A stretch of 64,000 nucleotides of DNA from Pseudoalteromonas shioyasakiensis (lineage in GTDB: Bacteria; Pseudomonadota; Gammaproteobacteria; Enterobacterales; Alteromonadaceae), in NCBI RefSeq assembly GCF_019134595.1, contig NZ_CP077770.1, positions 888,001-952,000 of the forward strand. The letters run 5' to 3'. Under the pieces are notes generated by a model, which was not told the origin of the DNA, made no database searches, and saw only the letters and a program-made list of their open reading frames with translations. A program made the translations under genes and the position numbers. Positions 32,257 to 40,523 of the stretch are shown here, one piece after another. Position 1 is the stretch's first letter, and each line of letters starts with the position of its first letter.

Positions 32257-33330
32257 ATGGCGTTACCTTTACAAATTGAAACAGTAAGGCCATATCTTAA
32301 TGGCCAATGGCTTCAAGTATTAGCGGCATTGGTGCCAGAACTTGATGCCGCTATTGCTCGAAAAGGCCGTCATGTGGCTTGCCCTGTTCATGGCGGTCGT
32401 GATGGCTTTAGGCTGTTCAAAGATGCTGAATATACCGGAGGTGGCGTTTGTAACACCTGCGGTATCTTTCATGATGGTTTTGAACTGTTGTCTTGGATCA
32501 ATGGATGGAACTTTGCTCAGTCTATTGAGGCAATCGGCCAGGTTCTTGGTATTCAACCCGGACAAATACAAGCGCCTACTCGGCCAATACCGAGTAACGC
32601 TGTTGATTGGAAGGCTAAAAAGCAGGAAGAGGACAAAGCGATTATCTATCGCTTGAATCAAACCTGGGGAGAAACGTTATCCCTTGCAGATACTCGTGCG
32701 CAACCAGTTTGGAACTACTTGCATCGTCGTGGCATTGTTACCCGGCTTCGTCCTGAATGGGATTCGGTGCTGAGGTTTCATCCAAACTTGCCTTACCATG
32801 ATGAAGATGGTCTGTTTATCGATAGCTACCCAGCGCTGCTAGGTAAAATCGTTACTCAGCAAGGGCGTTCGGCCACGTTTCATCGGATCTACCTAAGTGA
32901 AGATGGATTTAAAGCACCGGTTGAAAAGCCAAAAAAGATGATGCCCATACCCAGTGACCGAACAATCACCGGTGGTGCCATTCCGATAGGTGAGCCTGGT
33001 GAAGTACTAGGTGTTTCTGAAGGTATAGAGACGGCTTTAGCTGTTACCAGAGCAACGGGGCAAACATGTTGGTCGGTTGTGAATGCAACGCTACTGGCTA
33101 GGTTTGAACCACCAAGTAATGTGAAAATGCTGTACATCTGGGCAGACCACGATCTCTCTGAGACTGGCCTGAATGCAGCGAATGAACTCAAGAAAAAAGC
33201 CTGGCAAAAAGGCATTCTGACACAAGTCCTGATCCCTCCGATACCAACGTCACTCGGCGTGAAAAGTTGGGATTGGAATGATGTGCTGAATGTTTACGGT
33301 GCCATGGGCTTTCCGAAAGTTCATGTCTGA
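32257..33330 (+). CDS. DNA primase-like protein (zinc ribbon and Toprim)
   Basis: A 357-residue protein. An N-terminal zinc-binding region (HVACPVHGGRDGFRLF, then VCNTCGIFHDGFELL) is followed by a Toprim domain: the glutamate in GVSEGIETALAVTRATG and the DxD pair in LYIWADHDLSETG. This matches plasmid and ICE primases that prime the complementary strand in the recipient. AAGGAGG gives a strong ribosome binding site. It is followed by a strong terminator, so the conserved block ends here. Confidence 0.8.
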   Translation: MALPLQIETVRPYLNGQWLQVLAALVPELDAAIARKGRHVACPVHGGRDGFRLFKDAEYTGGGVCNTCGIFHDGFELLSWINGWNFAQSIEAIGQVLGIQPGQIQAPTRPIPSNAVDWKAKKQEEDKAIIYRLNQTWGETLSLADTRAQPVWNYLHRRGIVTRLRPEWDSVLRFHPNLPYHDEDGLFIDSYPALLGKIVTQQGRSATFHRIYLSEDGFKAPVEKPKKMMPIPSDRTITGGAIPIGEPGEVLGVSEGIETALAVTRATGQTCWSVVNATLLARFEPPSNVKMLYIWADHDLSETGLNAANELKKKAWQKGILTQVLIPPIPTSLGVKSWDWNDVLNVYGAMGFPKVHV

Positions 33331-33334
33331 TCCA

Positions 33335-33357
33335 AGGGGCTTCGGCCCCTTTTTTTG
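33335..33357 (+). terminator. Terminator after the primase gene
   Basis: AGGGGC (33335-33340), tetraloop TTCG, GCCCCT (33345-33350), then seven T. A strong intrinsic terminator. Confidence 0.9.
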
Positions 33358-33419
33358 CGCCTTGCATATTTGAAAAAACATGGAGAATGAAAAATAGATA
33401 ACCAATAGGAGAAACAAAT

Positions 33420-34148
33420 ATGATGGTATTAACCCTGTTAACAAAGCAGATTGATGATGAGTTTACGGTTTACTGGAAGACCGGCCTTCGAAGAGGTGGT
33501 GAGCTAAAGGTCGATTTAGGTGAGCAGTACGACAAGCTTCCTGAGCAGCAAAAGCCAATTGCAGCTGAGCTTTATGCGATTCACCACCTATTGTCAGTGA
33601 AAGAGGTGATGGGGAGTAACCGAAGCGGCAATGGCCTTCAAATCCGGGTCAGTAAAGGAGCTATCAAAAAGTTACAGAAACAACGCTCAACTCAGCATTC
33701 ACTTTACAGCCTGACCAGGTTCTTGCTCACCCGTTACCAAGAAGCACAGATATCGGTAGAGAAGCGGGACGATTGGCTCTCAAATTCCTTCGAAGAATAC
33801 AGCGTCGATAATGCTACAGTGAGAGAAATCGATGAGGTCATCAACGTTCCGAACATTGGACCTGTCGTGGTGACTCGTCATGCACTGCAACGGTTTGTGG
33901 AACGGCTTTCAGACGGTGCTCCTAAGCATCCTTGGAAGGCTTTGTGCTCAAAGCTGCTATGTTCGGGGCTAACTAAAACTCAGTTGCCAGAAAACGTTGC
34001 TATCCAAAAAGCAAAAAAATATGCTCAAGAGGCTGAGTTCTGGCAACATGTTGGTAGCAAAATGCACTTTGTTCTGATACCCACAAGTGGATCATTTAAG
34101 ATTTTAGTTTCTGTTGTTAATCAGTGCGTAACGTATGAACCAAGTTAG
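33420..34148 (+). CDS. Hypothetical protein at the left side of hotspot 3
   Basis: A 242-residue soluble protein preceded by AGGAGA; ATGs at 33420 and 33423 are both possible. The N-terminal part is a beta-rich segment (LTKQIDDEFTVYWKTGLRRG), followed by a basic helical region (IKKLQKQRSTQHSLYSLTRFLL) and a C-terminal region with VVVTRHALQRFVERLSDG. I do not recognise the family. It may be a conserved ICE gene or the first gene of the hotspot-3 cargo; its base composition is closer to the ICE backbone than to the genes that follow. Confidence 0.55.
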   Translation: MMVLTLLTKQIDDEFTVYWKTGLRRGGELKVDLGEQYDKLPEQQKPIAAELYAIHHLLSVKEVMGSNRSGNGLQIRVSKGAIKKLQKQRSTQHSLYSLTRFLLTRYQEAQISVEKRDDWLSNSFEEYSVDNATVREIDEVINVPNIGPVVVTRHALQRFVERLSDGAPKHPWKALCSKLLCSGLTKTQLPENVAIQKAKKYAQEAEFWQHVGSKMHFVLIPTSGSFKILVSVVNQCVTYEPS

Positions 34149-34248
34149 TTTATAAAGTATCAATGTACAATTCGAATATTTTGCTTATTTCGTTTATTTC
34201 GATTAAGGTGATTACTCAAGTTTTATGTTTAAATTGGAGCGAGCAAGG

Positions 34249-34656
34249 ATGTCAGTACGAAAACGCCTCAGTCCATTTCCTTCTGCTAACGACATTGAGT
34301 TAGCGCATGAGGGTAAACGGGTATTGCGCGAATTGCTGAAAAACAATGCACCTTGCTACTCTGTTGAAGTGTTAAGTAGCGATGGCGAATCAAATGTTAT
34401 TCAATTACCCGCAATTGCTTTTAGCCTTCTTGCAGAGGCGTTACATGAAATTAGCAATGGAAGTTCAGTCAAGGTCATGCCACAGCAACCTGAACTGACA
34501 ACCCAAGAAGCTGCAGATGCTCTTAACGTCTCTCGCCCATTTCTAATTAAGCTCCTTGAAAGCGGTCAAATTCCCTTTCATCGAGTTGGGACCCATCGTC
34601 GCATCAAACATAAAGACATTATTGAATTTACGCTTAACGGCGATAATAAAAAATAA
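34249..34656 (+). CDS. Excisionase-type HTH protein (antitoxin-like)
   Basis: A 135-residue protein. The C-terminal part, LTTQEAADALNVSRPFLIKL with GQIPFHRVGTHRRIKHKDI, is a MerR/excisionase-like DNA-binding domain. The N-terminal half resembles the dimerisation region of antitoxins that pair with PIN-domain toxins. No PIN gene follows, so it is either an orphan or the regulator of the helicase pair that starts 61 bases downstream. I prefer ATG 34249 (GGAG nine bases upstream) over 34225, which lacks a ribosome binding site. Confidence 0.65.
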   Translation: MSVRKRLSPFPSANDIELAHEGKRVLRELLKNNAPCYSVEVLSSDGESNVIQLPAIAFSLLAEALHEISNGSSVKVMPQQPELTTQEAADALNVSRPFLIKLLESGQIPFHRVGTHRRIKHKDIIEFTLNGDNKK

Positions 34657-34717
34657 AAAACCAATTGATATGAAGAATTACGAAGATAAAAAGCGGTTGA
34701 AATAAAAGGAATTAATC

Positions 34718-37540
34718 ATGCCCAATAAGAACTTTGAATTGTTAAAAAACCGCTGGCCTCAACTATATGAACATGCCAATTTCGCTGAGAAATATGCACA
34801 TACTGATCCTCACACTGCAATTATCAAATTACGTTGCTTTGCTGAACAGTTAGTAGGGATTCTCTATAGAGAACTAAATTTACCTTGCGAGCGAAGTGAT
34901 GGGTTCTTCGAAAAACTAAAATCCAATATTTTCATCGAAGTAATTGATGAAAATATTTTGGAAAAGCTGCACGCAATCCGGATGTTAGGAAATAAAGCGG
35001 CACATGGCCGAAGCGTTCATTCAGATGATGCGTTAGCACTACTGAGAGATGCATATTTGATCGGTCAGTGGATGTTCAAAACATATAGCGGCTCAACATA
35101 TGAAAGTTACCCAGCATATATAGAGCCCTGCCACCCTGATATAGGGCTAAACGTGCTAAGCCAGAGTAACAAAGAACTTGAAGAGCAATTAGAAAAAGTA
35201 AAAGAAGAGCTCTTGAAACTCGAAGAATCAGAACAAATTGCTCAAAACCAGGCACTCGAACTTAAAAAAGAACTAGATCAAGTTAAACTAGCCGATTTCA
35301 AGGAAGCATCATCAAGGGCTGCATCAACATTCGACCTGGCACCCGAAAACACTCGAGAGCTAATTAAACTTCACGACGCTTTTTCTGAATACAATTTAAC
35401 TGATGGACAAAGTTTATTGGTTGATAAGCTTGATTCGTTTCTCAACAATAAAGAAGAAAGCGTATTCTTATTAAAAGGTTACGCCGGAACAGGTAAGACA
35501 TTTATAACTAAAGGCCTAACAGAGTATTTTAGGGCTATCGGAAGAAACTATGTCCTAGCCGCGCCTACTGGAAAGGCATCAAAAGTAATTGCTAAAAAAA
35601 CACAATCCCCCGCTTACACGATTCACAAGACAATCTATTCATTCAAAGATATTTCTGAGTATAAAGAAGACAACCTTGATGGGTCTGAGACATTTAAGTT
35701 CTATGCTCAACTGGCTGTTAATGAAATGTCTGCTGATACTGTCTACATTGTTGATGAATCCTCAATGATTGCAGATGTATATCATGAGGAAGAATTCTTT
35801 AGATTCGGTACTGGCTACTTGCTCAGAGACTTTTTCAAGTTTGTAAATCTAGACCATAATGACCACAGAAAAAAAGTAATCTTTATTGGCGATGATGCCC
35901 AGCTCCCACCTGTCGGGATGAATTTCTCTCCTGCTCTTGACCAGAAGTATCTATCTATAGAGCACAATATCAAAAGCACTCTGTTTGAATTGACTGAAGT
36001 TGTTCGTCAAAAGTCAGGTAGCGGAGTCATGCTAAACTCTATAAACCTTCGTAAATCTTTAAAGAACGGGGTATTTAACCAGCTATCAATAGACTCAAGT
36101 TACCCAGACATCATAAACGTAAGCCATGTAGACTTGCTAGATATATATCTTGAATCCTGCAATAGAAAAATTAATGCAGAGTCTATAGTCCTTGCACACT
36201 CTAATTCTGATGTCGCTGCTTACAATCGAAAAATAAGACAGCATTTTTTCCCAGAAACCCCAGAGGTTTCTGCGGGCGATAAAGTGATGGCTGTAAACAA
36301 CAGTAATGCTTATGGGTTCTTTATATCAAATGGTGACTTCGGCCTGGTCAGGGAGATTTTAAGTCCGACCGAACGCAGACAAATAACCTTGCGCAGAAAG
36401 AACTCAGAAACGAACGAAGTTGAAGAGATTTCAGTTTCGCTAGCTTTTAAAAACGTAATTATTGGCTTTAAAGACTTAGAAGGAACTCCACATTTCTTCA
36501 ACGCAAAAATTCTAGAAGACTTACTTTACAGCGAACATCCAGGCCTTACTTCAGACGAGAGCAAGGCCTTGTATTTGGATTTTTGTATCCGTCATCCACA
36601 TTTAAAGCGCGGAAGTTTAGAATTCAAAGAAACCCTTCGATCAGATTCATATTTTAATGCTTTGAGACTTAAGTTTGGCTATGCCATTACTTGCCATAAA
36701 GCACAGGGCAGTGAATGGAATCACGTGTTTGTAAAATGTAAAACACATCAGAGTCAGCTATCCGCTGATTACTTTCGCTGGCTCTATACGGCAATCACCA
36801 GAACATCAAAAAACCTATACCTTTTAGACCCGCCAAATATTAAGATTGGTGCTGGCATCAAAGCTGTTAACTCTCCAAATATATTAAGCCCTAAGCTAAG
36901 CAGCCAGGATACTCCAAAGTCAAACCATCAACATATAAACGCTAGCGACAACCCCATTGGCACAGAAGAAGACGATAACTTCGGCATTCCATCTCATGCA
37001 AACTTTTCACTTGAGGTATTAGGACGAGTTCGAAGGCTGTTAAAGGGATCCGACGTTAAGATCCAAGATGTTAGCCAAGGTCAGTACCTAGAAGTTTATT
37101 TTTTTGAAGTAAATAATGAGATAACGCGGATAGATATCGGCTATAACGGTAAGGGAAAAATTACGAGAATTACCGCCCCCACACAATCAGATCTTGGCCT
37201 TAGATTACTAGACATACTTTCTCCCATTAATGGAATACTCATTGTTCCAGAGACCTCAGATTCGAACTCTGACTTCACGTTCAACGAAGAGTTTCTGAAC
37301 GAATTTCACTCAAGGATTACACCTCTTGTGAGTGAGCGAGGAATCAAGATCAACAATGTTGAGTCAATGGATTGGAAACAGCGCTACACATTTATTCAAT
37401 CTGGAGAGTGTGCTGTGATTGACATTTTTTATAATGGGAAAAATCAATTCACCAAGTACGCCCCCGTTAATAATTCCTGCACATCAGATACGTTAGTTTC
37501 TGAAATTCAGACTGTTATAACAGAAGGACTTAGCTCGTGA
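34718..37540 (+). CDS. HEPN-like (DUF4145) RecD-type helicase, candidate defence protein
   Basis: A 940-residue protein. Residues 1-125 resemble DUF4145, a HEPN-like helical domain (RCFAEQLVGILYREL, and R88-x3-N92-x3-H96 in RMLGNKAAHG). Residues 148-200 form a coiled coil. A superfamily 1 helicase follows: Walker A GYAGTGKT (254-261), VYIVDESSM, FIGDDAQLPPVG, and the late motif YAITCHKAQGSEWNHVFV near 654. Residues 770-940 hold two copies of a small domain with IDIGYNGKGK and IDIFYNGKNQ. Helicase residues are intact; the HEPN R-x4-6-H spacing is not classical. It lies in a variable hotspot, is AT-rich, and overlaps its partner gene by four bases. Anti-phage function is inference. Confidence 0.7.
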   Translation: MPNKNFELLKNRWPQLYEHANFAEKYAHTDPHTAIIKLRCFAEQLVGILYRELNLPCERSDGFFEKLKSNIFIEVIDENILEKLHAIRMLGNKAAHGRSVHSDDALALLRDAYLIGQWMFKTYSGSTYESYPAYIEPCHPDIGLNVLSQSNKELEEQLEKVKEELLKLEESEQIAQNQALELKKELDQVKLADFKEASSRAASTFDLAPENTRELIKLHDAFSEYNLTDGQSLLVDKLDSFLNNKEESVFLLKGYAGTGKTFITKGLTEYFRAIGRNYVLAAPTGKASKVIAKKTQSPAYTIHKTIYSFKDISEYKEDNLDGSETFKFYAQLAVNEMSADTVYIVDESSMIADVYHEEEFFRFGTGYLLRDFFKFVNLDHNDHRKKVIFIGDDAQLPPVGMNFSPALDQKYLSIEHNIKSTLFELTEVVRQKSGSGVMLNSINLRKSLKNGVFNQLSIDSSYPDIINVSHVDLLDIYLESCNRKINAESIVLAHSNSDVAAYNRKIRQHFFPETPEVSAGDKVMAVNNSNAYGFFISNGDFGLVREILSPTERRQITLRRKNSETNEVEEISVSLAFKNVIIGFKDLEGTPHFFNAKILEDLLYSEHPGLTSDESKALYLDFCIRHPHLKRGSLEFKETLRSDSYFNALRLKFGYAITCHKAQGSEWNHVFVKCKTHQSQLSADYFRWLYTAITRTSKNLYLLDPPNIKIGAGIKAVNSPNILSPKLSSQDTPKSNHQHINASDNPIGTEEDDNFGIPSHANFSLEVLGRVRRLLKGSDVKIQDVSQGQYLEVYFFEVNNEITRIDIGYNGKGKITRITAPTQSDLGLRLLDILSPINGILIVPETSDSNSDFTFNEEFLNEFHSRITPLVSERGIKINNVESMDWKQRYTFIQSGECAVIDIFYNGKNQFTKYAPVNNSCTSDTLVSEIQTVITEGLSS

Positions 37541-39450
37541 TTACTAGCAGGGACGTTTTTTCTACTCGCAAGGAAGGCAAGCTTGATGAAGCCTACAAAA
37601 TGGCGATTGAGCTGATTAATAAGCCGGATAATGATGAATGGGACATAAAGGCTTTTGCTTGGTGCGTAATCGATTTGATTAAAAGAGACGCACAATCTGG
37701 AAAAAGTGAAAATATTCACCACTACTCTGATCAACTTCGAAACTTGAATATTGATGCATCAGACAAAATACTAACGGATCAAAGAGAGTATGCACTCAGG
37801 CTCAGCAACCCCAATGGCCAAGAAATTCTCGAAGCAAAATCTTTAAGTAAGAAAGGAGATCATCATGGAGCGTTAAATCTTTATAAACGTATATACAATA
37901 ACGGAGATCAGTCTATTGATGTTCAAACCGGCTTAGCATGGGAGCTATACCGTGTCGCAAAAGGCATGACAGAACAAACGCCGGTTAATTTCAATGGCGC
38001 GAAAAGGTTCATTAATGACTACTTCAAACTAAACACGGAAAAACCATCTTTGTTGCACACTTGCATTCTTCAACTAGCAGACAAAATAGCTAAAGAAGGC
38101 AAGTTAAATATGGGAGCTTTTGCTCGCATATGGGGTTTAGAAAATCTTCGTCCTGAGGACTATGACCCATATATTTCCGATGATGGAAATTCATATCCGT
38201 CTCTAGCAGAACGTGTTATTCAACACGCCAGTAAAGATTCCTTCACGAACGATGCTTACGAAGAACTAATCTATCTGCTCCCCTATATCAATGTTTGTAT
38301 TAATAGATATCCAGATAATATCTGGCTAAAACTGAGCAAGGCCAGAGCATTGATGGCAACAAAGCAAAGTAATGAAGCTTTTTCCTATGGTCTAGAAGTT
38401 GTCAAAAATAAGATCAACGACTACTGGGCATGGGAGCTTCTCGGCGATATTCATCAATCAAACTCTCTCGATCTGGCAATGTCTTGTTACTGCAAGGCAT
38501 TACTTTGCTCAAAAGATATTAATTTTGTTGGCAAAGTTAAAATCAAGCTTGCGGAACTCCTTTCAAAAAACGGCCTAGCTTCAGAAGCTAAATTGGAAGT
38601 TGATCAACTTGTCAATTATCGATCAGAGAACAATCAAAAAATCCCTGAATCGGCAGAGATACTCATGCGCAGCACTTGGTATCAAGGCGCTATCAGCAGT
38701 AAATCGAATCATCAGCTTTACTTAGATAAAGCCACCCATGCAGAGGAGCTTTTGTACAGTGATTTGCCATGGATAAATGCAGTGTTAGGCGACACTTTTA
38801 TTATCGAAGGAAAAAAAGACCAAGTTAAACGCAAACTTTACGTTCAATCAAGTTCAATACCGGTGGAAGTCACAATACCTGAATCAAAACTAACTTTTAA
38901 TGTTGGCAAACCAGGGGACGCTTTAAAGATTAAGGGCGAGCTTGATAAAGAAAACCGATTCCAAGTCTATTCCATTGAGAATCGAACCTCAAATGAAGAC
39001 TGGGATATTTTCGAAGAGCAAATAGGGATTGTAGACCATGTAAATACAAACAAGCGACTAATTCATTTTATGATTAGCCGAACAATTGATGGCGTTATTA
39101 ATTTTTCAGATCTGCCAGAAGAGTTCAAAGAAGGTGATGCCATTGCATTGCGTTTGGCCAAGTTCACAAGCAGGCAAGGAACCCGTTACAGGGTGCTCAC
39201 ATCTTCTAGAACAACAAAACCTATTCCAAGCAGTATCTTGAAGCCTTTTAGCGATGATGTTCGAGAAGAAAATGGTATGGGGTTTACCGATGACGGAATT
39301 TTCATTCCACCGCCTCTGATAAGAGAAAATAGCATTAATGATGGCGACTTTGTCACCGGCTATGCAGTTCTAAATTACAATAAGAAAAGGTCAGAATGGG
39401 GTTGGAAGGCAATTAGCATACTCGAAGCGAAAAGTAACGCTGATGATTAG
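37537..39450 (+). CDS. TPR-like protein with OB-like tail, partner of the helicase
   Basis: A 637-residue soluble protein. It starts with GTG overlapping the helicase stop (GTGA), with GAAGGA upstream, so the two are coupled. Residues 1-400 are helical repeats of TPR type (for example AWELLGDIHQSNSLDLAMSCYCKALL). The C-terminal third is beta-rich: EEQIGIVDHVNTNKRLIHFMI resembles a cold-shock or S1-like OB-fold, and GDFVTGYAVLNYNKKRSEWGWKAI may be a second copy. It may bind nucleic acid and act as scaffold or sensor for the helicase. I know no characterised homologue. Confidence 0.6.
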   Translation: MITSRDVFSTRKEGKLDEAYKMAIELINKPDNDEWDIKAFAWCVIDLIKRDAQSGKSENIHHYSDQLRNLNIDASDKILTDQREYALRLSNPNGQEILEAKSLSKKGDHHGALNLYKRIYNNGDQSIDVQTGLAWELYRVAKGMTEQTPVNFNGAKRFINDYFKLNTEKPSLLHTCILQLADKIAKEGKLNMGAFARIWGLENLRPEDYDPYISDDGNSYPSLAERVIQHASKDSFTNDAYEELIYLLPYINVCINRYPDNIWLKLSKARALMATKQSNEAFSYGLEVVKNKINDYWAWELLGDIHQSNSLDLAMSCYCKALLCSKDINFVGKVKIKLAELLSKNGLASEAKLEVDQLVNYRSENNQKIPESAEILMRSTWYQGAISSKSNHQLYLDKATHAEELLYSDLPWINAVLGDTFIIEGKKDQVKRKLYVQSSSIPVEVTIPESKLTFNVGKPGDALKIKGELDKENRFQVYSIENRTSNEDWDIFEEQIGIVDHVNTNKRLIHFMISRTIDGVINFSDLPEEFKEGDAIALRLAKFTSRQGTRYRVLTSSRTTKPIPSSILKPFSDDVREENGMGFTDDGIFIPPPLIRENSINDGDFVTGYAVLNYNKKRSEWGWKAISILEAKSNADD

Positions 39451-39545
39451 GTGAAGTCAGTACCTAATAAATAATTGAGTTAGTCAGAAACACTCACAAT
39501 TCCTTCATCTATCTGGCCAATCGCTCTAACGGGGATCTTTAGCAT

Positions 39546-39575
39546 GTTAGCTCTATGAAATTTTCTGGAGCTGAC
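39546..39575 (+). promoter_or_regulatory. traF leader hairpin covering the ribosome binding site
   Basis: GTTAGCTC (39546-39553) pairs with GAGCTGAC (39568-39575): eight pairs, one G-U, 14-base loop. The 3' arm includes GGAG (39567-39570); the ATG is at 39577. The 5' arm can instead pair with CTAAC at 39526-39530, so two folds compete. Confidence 0.55.
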
Positions 39576-39576
39576 A

Positions 39577-40521
39577 ATGAGAACCCCCTTGTTACCTTGG
39601 TTCATCCTATGGGTGACTATCCCAATCATTATTTTCTTTCTTTTTATCCTGCCCGCCCATGCCAGTGATGGGCCATTCTATCAGCGTGGTCAGGAAGGCT
39701 GGTTTTGGTATCAGGTCATTCCTGAACCTGAGCAGCCTGATGAGCTGATAGAGCCGGAAGCTGGTGTCGTGGAGTCCAGTCAGAGCGAACTAAAGCCCTT
39801 CAGTGCCGCATGGTTCCGAGAGCATATGCAATCGTTTATGGACAAGGCAATTGATGAGCCAACGAGTGAGAATGTCAGAGCCTATCTGTATCTTCAGCGC
39901 GTCATGATGGATAAGGGCTCACTATTTGCTGATGTTAGTCAGCAGGTGGTCATGGGCGATCCTGTTTTGGATGAAATCAGTCGAAGACCCTTGGCGACTT
40001 ATGCCGCCAATCGGATGGATAGAGAAGCTGGCACTCAACGGGATGTTGCTTTAGGTGAGGTAGCAAAACGAGCTGGCTTGTTCTTCTTCTATCGTTCGGA
40101 TTGCCCTTACTGCCATGCTCAAGCGCCTATCATCGAATCCATGGCTTTGAACTACGGTTTTGAGGTGTTTGCTATTGCTGTTGATGGCTTGCCTTTACCC
40201 GGTGGAGAGTTTCCCAATTACAAAGTTGATTCAGGACAAGCACAATCCTTGTCCGTTACGACTGTCCCTGCCGTGTTCTTAGTTGATCCGCCTAATGTCA
40301 TCACTCCGATTGGCCAAGGCGCAATGAGCCTTGATGAGCTCAATAATCGAATCATTCTCGCAGCCCATCAAGCCGGTTGGATTGACGATCAAACTTACTA
40401 TGCCACCAGACCTGTTCAACCCGGCGTGTCACTCGCGATGTCAGCCCAAGAGCTTAACGAAAAGATATTACAGGACCCTGAGTTCCTTGTTCGCTATCTG
40501 CGTGCACAAGGAGGGTTATAA
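39577..40521 (+). CDS. traF: TraF, thioredoxin-like pilus assembly protein
   Basis: A 314-residue exported protein. The signal peptide or anchor is LPWFILWVTIPIIIFFLFILPAHA up to residue 28. The C-terminal thioredoxin fold has CPYC at residues 176-179 in FFFYRSDCPYCHAQAPIIE and the cis-proline loop VTTVPAVFLV. F-type TraF is needed for pilus assembly; the CxxC site, absent in F TraF itself, suggests a redox role here. It starts the traF-traH-traG operon after hotspot 3. Confidence 0.88.
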   Translation: MRTPLLPWFILWVTIPIIIFFLFILPAHASDGPFYQRGQEGWFWYQVIPEPEQPDELIEPEAGVVESSQSELKPFSAAWFREHMQSFMDKAIDEPTSENVRAYLYLQRVMMDKGSLFADVSQQVVMGDPVLDEISRRPLATYAANRMDREAGTQRDVALGEVAKRAGLFFFYRSDCPYCHAQAPIIESMALNYGFEVFAIAVDGLPLPGGEFPNYKVDSGQAQSLSVTTVPAVFLVDPPNVITPIGQGAMSLDELNNRIILAAHQAGWIDDQTYYATRPVQPGVSLAMSAQELNEKILQDPEFLVRYLRAQGGL

Positions 40522-40523
40522 CG

